Source: GCA-2746795 sp964643965 (lineage in GTDB: Bacteria > Chloroflexota > Anaerolineae > Promineifilales > Promineifilaceae). From it: DNA of 7,381 nt. The notes under the pieces were generated by a model. That model did not search any database. It saw nothing but the letters and a program-made list of their open reading frames with translations, and was not told the DNA's origin. The translations under genes and the position numbers were made by a program. This document shows positions 1-4,869 of this stretch, one piece after another. Positions within the stretch are counted from its first letter, which is position 1. Each line of letters starts with the position of its first letter. The stretch spans positions 1-7,381 of the forward strand of contig CAZXVH010000166.1 in NCBI GenBank assembly GCA_964643965.1, read 5' to 3'.

Positions 1-1725
1 GAACCAGGGATACACGTTCTTGTTCTCCGAGTGCGATTCCCACAAACTGCTGACGCTGATAGCATACACGCCCGGCCCCGGCGCGGCCGGATCAAACGGC
101 GGATCGCTCCATAAACTATAAAACTCCGGGCGCGGAAAGCCAGGCAGCGGCTCAAACTCCAGGCCAAAATAAGCGGGGTCGGCCGAACCAAAGTAACCCA
201 ATTTCAACAAATCGACGTCATTCTCCACCTGCCAGGCGCGTAAACGAAGCAAATCCTGCCCCCAATCGACATTGCTATCCACCAAAATATCGCGCCCACC
301 GTTAGGTCCACCCGCCAAGAGATTGAAATAGCTCAGATAATGGGGATGAATCCACAAGGTTGTCGCCATGAGGATGGCGATACCAGCCCATAACACGTAG
401 TGCGTATTGCGTATTGCGTATTTTCCATCTGCTACCTTTTTGCCTGGCGTTGTCAGACCGGAGATCAAGATAAGTAGAAATGGAAGCATGGGCAGCAAAT
501 GGCGGTAGCCGATGTTGAGACCGCTCGTCAAGCTGAAGAGGAAGTAGCAGAGGGGCAGGATAAGGAGGAAAACGGCCGTTCTCCGCGTCTCCTCTCGCCA
601 TAACAAAACCACAGCGGCCAACCCCAACAAGAGCAAGATAACCAGCGGCGTCTTCACCATAAAAGCGGTTGGGAAATAAGCCACAAACCCATCAGCCGAG
701 TAGGTTCCGTTGAGAAAAGCGCCGCGACCGCCGCTGCCCAGGTCGGCGATTTTAGCGATGCCCGCCCAAAAAGTAGGCATGGGGCCGCTGAACTGGTTCA
801 GGAACAGCAGCCGATCATCGCTAAACCAAAACGGCCCCCACTCAAAGCCAAAAATCGCCCACACGACCCAAATAGAAAAGAGACCGGCCGTCAGAAACTG
901 TGCCAGCCGTTTGAACCAGCCGCGCCAACGGAGGCTGAGCCTGTCGAAGCCGCCTCTGCCTTCGATGGTTCGACTTAGCTCACCAACCTCAAGCTCAGGC
1001 GACGGCTTGTCTCCGGTTTCACATGAATACAAAGGCAGAACGGCCGTTGCCGCTAAAATCGGCACGAAGACCAACGTAGACAGCTTGCTGCCAAACGCCA
1101 AGCCCAAGCCCAACGCTGCCCACAACCAATGTCGCCAAGACCAACCGTCCCTGCACCATAATCGCCACAGCAAATAGACCGCCAAAAAGAGGAAAAAAGC
1201 GCCGCCGAGATCCGTGGTGATATAACGGCCGTTTGCCAGCACATTCGGCTCAAACAACAACAGCAAAAACGCGGGCAGCGCCGCTCGTCTTCCCCACGCT
1301 TCACGAGCAAAATGAAACCCCGTCAAAGCCAGCCCCAGCGTCAGAAAGACAACCGGCAGCCGCGCCAAAAAAATCATGCGTTCCACGTAATGGTCAATAT
1401 CCTGGTTGGTGTGCCACAGCAACTTATCGGCAAACCAATACCAATACACATCCGGCGGCTGGCGCTGCCAACTGGGATCATCCAGCGGCAGTTCTACCTC
1501 CGGCATCGTCAGTAGCGGCAAAGCGCTAATGCTGTTCACCAGCGGCGGATGCTCCAGGCTGAGGCGTGGATCGCCGGTGTGCAAAAAAGCCAGCCCCCGC
1601 GCCAGGTGATTTTGCTCATCCATCGTGGGGCTGTCCCACACCAGGCTGTTGAGCGCCAGCCAGAAAAAGAGCAAAATAAAAGGCGTCGCCGCCCAAGCCA
1701 TCGGAATATGTTTAAGCCTTGCCAT
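1..1725 (-). CDS. GT39/PMT-like membrane glycosyltransferase (3' end beyond window)
   Basis: An uninterrupted reading frame runs from the ATG at 1725 to the left edge (575 residues visible, no stop), so the C-terminus is missing. It begins with a hydrophobic helix (about residues 9-29) followed by an outside loop with TMDEQNHLARG; D36-E37 match the acidic pair that GT-C transferases carry in the first loop. Many transmembrane helices follow. After the last visible helix comes HPHYLSYFN (from H460) and then DSNVDWGQDL (483-492), a pairing I associate with bacterial GT39-like proteins. Such enzymes move a sugar from a polyprenyl-phosphate carrier onto a protein or lipid on the outer face of the membrane; donor and acceptor cannot be read here. 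Two hydrophilic loops (about 246-268 and 434-443) are encoded by repeat DNA. The gene is divergent from the YbhN-type gene, suggesting a shared envelope theme. No Shine-Dalgarno is seen; the start was chosen because in-frame sequence upstream offers only a GTG directly before the ATG and a -10-like box lies 9 nt ahead. Confidence 0.85.
   Translation of the reverse strand, partial: MARLKHIPMAWAATPFILLFFWLALNSLVWDSPTMDEQNHLARGLAFLHTGDPRLSLEHPPLVNSISALPLLTMPEVELPLDDPSWQRQPPDVYWYWFADKLLWHTNQDIDHYVERMIFLARLPVVFLTLGLALTGFHFAREAWGRRAALPAFLLLLFEPNVLANGRYITTDLGGAFFLFLAVYLLWRLWCRDGWSWRHWLWAALGLGLAFGSKLSTLVFVPILAATAVLPLYSCETGDKPSPELEVGELSRTIEGRGGFDRLSLRWRGWFKRLAQFLTAGLFSIWVVWAIFGFEWGPFWFSDDRLLFLNQFSGPMPTFWAGIAKIADLGSGGRGAFLNGTYSADGFVAYFPTAFMVKTPLVILLLLGLAAVVLLWREETRRTAVFLLILPLCYFLFSLTSGLNIGYRHLLPMLPFLLILISGLTTPGKKVADGKYAIRNTHYVLWAGIAILMATTLWIHPHYLSYFNLLAGGPNGGRDILVDSNVDWGQDLLRLRAWQVENDVDLLKLGYFGSADPAYFGLEFEPLPGFPRPEFYSLWSDPPFDPAAPGPGVYAISVSSLWESHSENKNVYPWF
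397..424. repeat. 7-bp tandem repeat GTATTGC inside the glycosyltransferase gene
   Basis: Four consecutive 7-bp units are visible on the plus strand: GTAGTGC, GTATTGC, GTATTGC, GTATTTT. On the coding strand they read as TACGCAA units and encode roughly KYAIRNTHY (about residues 434-443), a polar stretch in a loop between two membrane helices. The reading frame is preserved. This looks like a dispersed intergenic-type repeat that has entered a permissive loop. Confidence 0.8.
933..999. repeat. REP-like repeat cluster (GCTGAGC/TTCGAC type) inside the glycosyltransferase gene
   Basis: Three related short units follow one another: GGCTGAGCCTGTCGAAGCC (933-951), GGTTCGACTTAGCTCACC (967-984, continuing to AACC at 988) and CCTCAAGCTCAGG (987-999). 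They resemble the dispersed TTCGACAAGCTCAG-type elements seen in many bacterial genomes. On the coding strand they supply about 22 residues of a charged loop (around 243-264, including ELEVGELSRTIEGRGGFDRL) between two membrane helices, with the frame kept open. The family assignment is from memory of such elements. Confidence 0.6.
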
Positions 1726-1734
1726 CACAAATTG

Positions 1735-1740
1735 ATTATA
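1735..1740 (-). promoter_or_regulatory. -10 box TATAAT of the glycosyltransferase gene; possible leaderless start
   Basis: A perfect TATAAT on the minus strand ends 9 nt before the ATG at 1725 (intervening CAATTTGTG). Transcription from it would start at or within about 3 nt of the start codon, leaving no room for a ribosome binding site. I see no convincing -35 box at 16-19 bp, so the promoter call rests on the -10 and the parallel with the neighbouring genes. Confidence 0.5.
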
Positions 1741-1837
1741 ACCATGCCCTTTCTGACGGGCGAGAACGGCCGTTTACCCGTTGTGGAATCATAGGTGAAA
1801 AATTCGGGCGGAAACTGGCGGGTTCACCAGATTACAT

Positions 1838-1843
1838 TAAAAT
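1838..1843 (+). promoter_or_regulatory. -10-like box TAAAAT of the YbhN-type gene; possible leaderless start
   Basis: TAAAAT (5 of 6 matches to TATAAT) ends 9 nt before the ATG at 1853. The intervening CCCCCCGCT cannot act as a Shine-Dalgarno. The spacing is the same as in the divergent glycosyltransferase gene. No good -35 box is visible. Confidence 0.45.
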
Positions 1844-1852
1844 CCCCCCGCT

Positions 1853-2815
1853 ATGAGCAAAAAAAGCAAGCGGTATCTCAGCAATGCCCTCAAAATCGGC
1901 GTCACCCTCATCGGGCTGGCGATTGTGCTGCGGCAGGTAAAACCGGCCCTGATTCTGCACACTCTGGCGCAAGTTCAACTGGGATGGCTCTTTGTCAGCT
2001 TTATGCTGGTTAACGCCAGCATGGCGCTGCGGGCGTACCGCTGGTCGCTGCTGCTGCGCGGAGCCGGCAGCAGTATCCGCCTGGGACGGCTGGTTGAGCT
2101 TTATTTTGTGGGCAACTTCTTCAACATGTTTTTGCTCTCCGGCTTTGGCGGCGACGTGGTGCGCATCCTGGAAGCGGCCCGCAATGTGCCCGGCCATATC
2201 GCCACCGGCACGGTGCTGCTAGATCGCTTCACCGGCCTGCTCATGTTATTTGTGATGGCCTTGTTTGCCCTGCCTTTTCGCCCGGACGGCTTTCCGCAGT
2301 TTCTGACCTGGTTTGTCATCGCCGGGGCAGTGGGAGGCCTGGCGTTTCTGGCGTTGCTCATGCAAGGCCGCTTTTTGCGCTGGTTGGGTCGCTGGCTGCC
2401 CGGCCCGCTCAAAACGGAAGGCGAGACGCCCATCGCCCGCCTGCTGGACGCGGTGGAAAGCTGCGGCTGGTATGCCGTCGGCGGGGCGCTGTTTATCTCT
2501 CTGCTCTTTAATTTGCTGCTGGCGCTCTGGTGGAAAACGTCAAGTTTAGCCCTGAGTCTGACCGTACCTTACACGTATTTTCTACTGGTAGTACCCATGT
2601 TATCGGTGCTGACGCTCATCCCATCGGTGAGTGGGCTGGGACCACGCGAGATGATGGCGCCTCTGCTGTTTACGGCGGCGGGCGTCAATGCGGAAACGGC
2701 CGTTTCTCTCTCCTTTCTCGTCTTCCTCAGCCTGCGCCTCTCCGGCATCCTGGGCGCACCCCTTTACCTGTGGACAACTATCCGCCAGGGGCAAAAAGGG
2801 AAGCAGTCTGCCTGA
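1853..2815 (+). CDS. YbhN/LPG-synthase-TM family integral membrane protein (flippase-like)
   Basis: A 320-residue polytopic membrane protein of the lysylphosphatidylglycerol synthase transmembrane-domain family (UPF0104/YbhN/AglD-like). Visible landmarks are a basic N-terminus, a helix at about 12-29, ALRAYRWSLLLRG (58-70), YFVGNFFNMFLLSGFGGDVVR (84-104, the family's G-G-D-x-x-R signature), VLLDRFTGL, and PSVSGLGPRE (257-266) before the last helices. There is no soluble C-terminal aminoacyl-transferase domain, so it is not a full MprF; length fits the stand-alone TM family. Members are linked to handling lipid or polyprenyl-linked substrates across the membrane, but the exact substrate is unknown. 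It is divergent from a GT39-like glycosyltransferase, which would use a lipid-linked sugar, and is followed by carbonic anhydrase after 19 bp, probably in one transcript. The ATG at 1853 lacks a Shine-Dalgarno. Confidence 0.88.
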   Translation: MSKKSKRYLSNALKIGVTLIGLAIVLRQVKPALILHTLAQVQLGWLFVSFMLVNASMALRAYRWSLLLRGAGSSIRLGRLVELYFVGNFFNMFLLSGFGGDVVRILEAARNVPGHIATGTVLLDRFTGLLMLFVMALFALPFRPDGFPQFLTWFVIAGAVGGLAFLALLMQGRFLRWLGRWLPGPLKTEGETPIARLLDAVESCGWYAVGGALFISLLFNLLLALWWKTSSLALSLTVPYTYFLLVVPMLSVLTLIPSVSGLGPREMMAPLLFTAAGVNAETAVSLSFLVFLSLRLSGILGAPLYLWTTIRQGQKGKQSA

Positions 2816-2822
2816 AAATTTT

Positions 2823-2826
2823 GGAG
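2823..2826 (+). promoter_or_regulatory. Ribosome binding site GGAG of the carbonic anhydrase gene
   Basis: GGAG in TTGGAGAAACGCGC lies 8 nt before the ATG at 2835, just after the stop of the upstream gene. It fixes the start at 2835 instead of an in-frame ATG at 2688, which would lie deep inside the upstream membrane-protein gene. Confidence 0.85.
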
Positions 2827-2834
2827 AAACGCGC

Positions 2835-3473
2835 ATGCCCGATAGCATTTTAGAAAAACGAATCCCCCAGTTAAAACAATACTTCCAACAAAATCAAATG
2901 CTCTTACAAAACCTGGCACAAAATGGTCAGCAGCCAGAAGCCCTGCTCATCACCTGCGGCGACTCCCGCGTGATGGTAGAAAGCGCCCTCGGTCTGCAAG
3001 CGGGCGAATTCTTTGTCCACCGCAACATCGCCGCCTGTGTGCCTCCCGCCGACCAGCCCCATGCGCCGATAACGGCCGTTCTCGAATTCGCGCTGCATAC
3101 CCTGCAAGTGCGCCACCTCATCGTTTGCGGCCACACCGACTGCGGTGGCGTTTATGCCCTCGACACGCTGCCAGATAGCCGCGTCTACCCCGCCCTCAGG
3201 CAGTGGCTCGACATGATCCGGCCGGCGCAGCAGCAAATAGACGCCGCCCAACCCCACTTGCCGCCGCCCGCCCGCCATCGAGCCATCGTACAGCAGCACG
3301 TCAGCAACCAGTTGGCGAACTGCCGCAGTTACCCATTTATCCATGAAAGGGAAAAGCAAGGGAAATTAGAGATGCACGGCTGGGTGCATGATCTGCATCA
3401 GCAGACCTTGTGGTCAGTGGACGAGGGCAGTGGGCAGTGGATAGTGGACAGTGGGCAGTGGACTGTGGACTGA
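2835..3473 (+). CDS. Beta-class carbonic anhydrase
   Basis: A 212-residue zinc enzyme that interconverts CO2 and bicarbonate, probably cytoplasmic (no signal peptide). The beta-class signatures are present: CGDSR at 41-45 gives zinc ligand C41 and the D43-R45 dyad, and GHTDCGG (99-105) gives zinc ligands H100 and C103. EFFVHRNIAA (58-67) and TAVLEFALHTL (80-90) are the usual surrounding blocks. The fold ends near LEMHGWVHDLHQQTLW. The last 15 or so residues, including GSGQWIVDSGQWTVD, are encoded by a 7-bp tandem repeat that also contains the stop codon, so the native C-terminus has probably been replaced or extended. The gene follows the YbhN-type gene by 19 bp with its own Shine-Dalgarno, suggesting co-transcription. 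It converges on moeA with only 10 bp between stop codons. Confidence 0.95.
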   Translation: MPDSILEKRIPQLKQYFQQNQMLLQNLAQNGQQPEALLITCGDSRVMVESALGLQAGEFFVHRNIAACVPPADQPHAPITAVLEFALHTLQVRHLIVCGHTDCGGVYALDTLPDSRVYPALRQWLDMIRPAQQQIDAAQPHLPPPARHRAIVQQHVSNQLANCRSYPFIHEREKQGKLEMHGWVHDLHQQTLWSVDEGSGQWIVDSGQWTVD

Positions 3474-3483
3474 ACACTGTAAA
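3415..3483. repeat. 7-bp tandem repeat (CAGTGGA family) across the carbonic anhydrase/moeA junction
   Basis: Successive units on the plus strand are CAGTGGA, a 6-bp CGAGGG interruption, CAGTGGG, CAGTGGA, TAGTGGA, CAGTGGG, CAGTGGA, CTGTGGA, CTGAACA and CTGTAAA. The array encodes the end of the carbonic anhydrase, contains its TGA (3471-3473), fills the whole intergenic gap and reaches the base next to the moeA stop codon (3484-3486). The last units read better as ACTGNNN, the orientation found in the copy inside moeA. Confidence 0.9.
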
Positions 3484-4764
3484 CTAAAACAAGCGCACTT
3501 CAACCCACTCCCCCGCCAGCAGTCCCGCCTTGTTTAAAGGCACTTTGAGCAAACCATCGGCGTTGACCAGGGTGTAGATGAGGTTGCTTTTGCCAAATAC
3601 CGGGGTGGCCTGCAACCCTTCCGGGCTGTCCGCCAGACGCGCCGGCACATAATCTTCACGGCCGCTTTCACTGGCAATATTTTGGGTGAGCCTGGCCCAC
3701 ACCAGGCCGCGCCGGGGCGGGGTGGGCAAGCCTTGCAAACGGTAGATGGCGGGGACGCCAAACATATCAAACTGCACCATCGCGGAAACGGGATTCCCCG
3801 GCAGCCCAATTACCGGCTTGCCTTCAACCACGCCCACAATCGTCGGTTTGCCGGGGCGGGTGGCTACGCCATGCAGCAAAACGCCCGGCTGGCCCAACTG
3901 CTCGATCACCTGCACCGTCATATCGCGCACGCTTACCGAGGAACCGGCCGACATGACGAGCATATCGTTGGCAGCCAACGCTTCAGCCGCCGCCTGTTTT
4001 AACGCCGCAAAGTCATCCGGGATGATGCCGGCCAGCACAGGGATACCGCCCGCCTGCCGCGTGAGACCGGCGACCGTGTAGCTGTTGATGTCGCGTATTT
4101 GACCCGGCCCTGCCAACTGCGCGGGGTGAATCACCTCATCCCCTGTCGCTAAAATCGCCACACGCGGCTGCCTGACCACACTTATCGCCGTGATGCCCAA
4201 CGCCAGCAGTCCACCCACATCTTGGGGACGCAGCAAATGACCGGCCGCTAAAACCTGCGCGTTTTGAGCCACATCTTCGCCCACTTGCAGCACATTTTGA
4301 CCAACAGCCACGGCTCTCATCACCTCAATTTCAAAGGACTGCCCACTGTTCACTGTTAACTGTTCACTGTTCACTGAAAACTGTCCCCTGACCACCTGTG
4401 TCTGTTCCACTTGAACCACCGCATCGGCCGTTTCTGGAATCATACCGCCAGTGTGGACGAGGGCGGCCTCACCGTTACGGAGTGTGACGTGAGCAGGTTT
4501 GCCCATCGGCGCTTCCCCGATGACAGTGAGGAAGGCGGGCAAACGCTCGCTGGCGCCAAAGGTATCGGCGGCTTTGACGGCGTAGCCATCCATGGTGGAA
4601 CGGCGGAAGGCGGGCAGCGGATGGGGGGCATGAACGGGGCCGGCCGTTACCCGGCCCAGGGCATTTTCAGCGGCAATCGTTTCTGGGGAGAGAACGGCCG
4701 TTAAATGCGTGAACAATAGTTCGCGGGCCTCATCAGGGGGGAGTACATTAAAAAATTCAGGCAT
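3484..4764 (-). CDS. moeA: Molybdopterin molybdenumtransferase MoeA
   Basis: A 426-residue cytoplasmic enzyme that inserts molybdate into adenylylated molybdopterin, the last common step of molybdenum cofactor synthesis. Landmarks with the start at 4764: FRRSTMDGYAV (53-63), TGGMIPETADAVVQVE (105-120), ATGDEV (206-211), SAGSSVSVRD (272-281), RPGKPTIVG (303-311) and LPGNPVSA (321-328), then the C-terminal domain ending in GEWVEVRLF. The loop SAGSSVSVRD differs from the more common GGVSVGxxD but keeps the aspartate. Residues 127-143 (GQFSVNSEQLTVNSGQS) are encoded by a 7-bp tandem repeat and make the protein a little longer than the usual 400-410 residues. The start is set at ATG 4764, not the in-frame TTG at 4791, because a sigma70-type promoter places transcription initiation about at 4764. 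No Shine-Dalgarno is present. Confidence 0.95.
   Translation of the reverse strand: MPEFFNVLPPDEARELLFTHLTAVLSPETIAAENALGRVTAGPVHAPHPLPAFRRSTMDGYAVKAADTFGASERLPAFLTVIGEAPMGKPAHVTLRNGEAALVHTGGMIPETADAVVQVEQTQVVRGQFSVNSEQLTVNSGQSFEIEVMRAVAVGQNVLQVGEDVAQNAQVLAAGHLLRPQDVGGLLALGITAISVVRQPRVAILATGDEVIHPAQLAGPGQIRDINSYTVAGLTRQAGGIPVLAGIIPDDFAALKQAAAEALAANDMLVMSAGSSVSVRDMTVQVIEQLGQPGVLLHGVATRPGKPTIVGVVEGKPVIGLPGNPVSAMVQFDMFGVPAIYRLQGLPTPPRRGLVWARLTQNIASESGREDYVPARLADSPEGLQATPVFGKSNLIYTLVNADGLLKVPLNKAGLLAGEWVEVRLF
4338..4386. repeat. In-frame 7-bp tandem repeat (ACTGTTC family) inside moeA
   Basis: Seven contiguous units on the plus strand: ACTGCCC, ACTGTTC, ACTGTTA, ACTGTTC, ACTGTTC, ACTGAAA, ACTGTCC. 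On the coding strand these are CAGTGAA-type units, the same family as the array at the carbonic anhydrase end. They encode residues about 127-143 of MoeA, in the segment between the VVQVE block and the GQNV block, where family members have a variable loop. Confidence 0.92.
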
Positions 4765-4770
4765 CAACTG

Positions 4771-4799
4771 ATTTTCGGCGCTTCTATCCAATTTGTCAA
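4771..4799 (-). promoter_or_regulatory. Sigma70-type promoter of moeA, probably giving a leaderless mRNA
   Basis: On the minus strand a perfect -35 TTGACA (4794-4799) is followed by a 17-bp spacer and a -10-like GAAAAT (4771-4776, 4 of 6 matches). Only six bases (CAGTTG) separate the -10 from the ATG at 4764, so the expected transcription start coincides with the start codon. It sits in the 105-bp gap after ligA, so moeA can be transcribed independently of the intI-ligA unit. Confidence 0.65.
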
Positions 4800-4869
4800 A
4801 GCAGACCTTTCAGGGGGATGGCTGGTTCATCGATGTGGGGCTGATGATTTGGCGGATTGGCAATCGGCC

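Noticed and set aside
302..1310. Short minus-strand frames at 302-601 and 1053-1310 that could suggest a broken gene
   Set aside because: They are out of phase with the intact glycosyltransferase frame, which reads without interruption from 1725 to the left edge.
2688..2834. In-frame N-terminal extension of the carbonic anhydrase (ATG at 2688)
   Set aside because: It overlaps the last third of the membrane-protein gene in another frame, has no family similarity, and a Shine-Dalgarno with correct spacing marks the ATG at 2835.
3448..3480. Hairpin ACAGTG/CACTGT as a bidirectional terminator
   Set aside because: The stem is only 6 bp with a loop of about 21 nt and no T-run; it is better explained by repeat units in both orientations.
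3415..4386. Heptamer arrays as a CRISPR or as ends of a mobile element around moeA
   Set aside because: Units are 7 bp without spacers, so not CRISPR; no transposase or target duplication is seen and moeA is a housekeeping gene with one array inside it.
4855..4865. Small inverted repeat GATTGGCAATC after ligA as a terminator
   Set aside because: Five-bp arms with a one-base centre and no T-run cannot form a useful hairpin.
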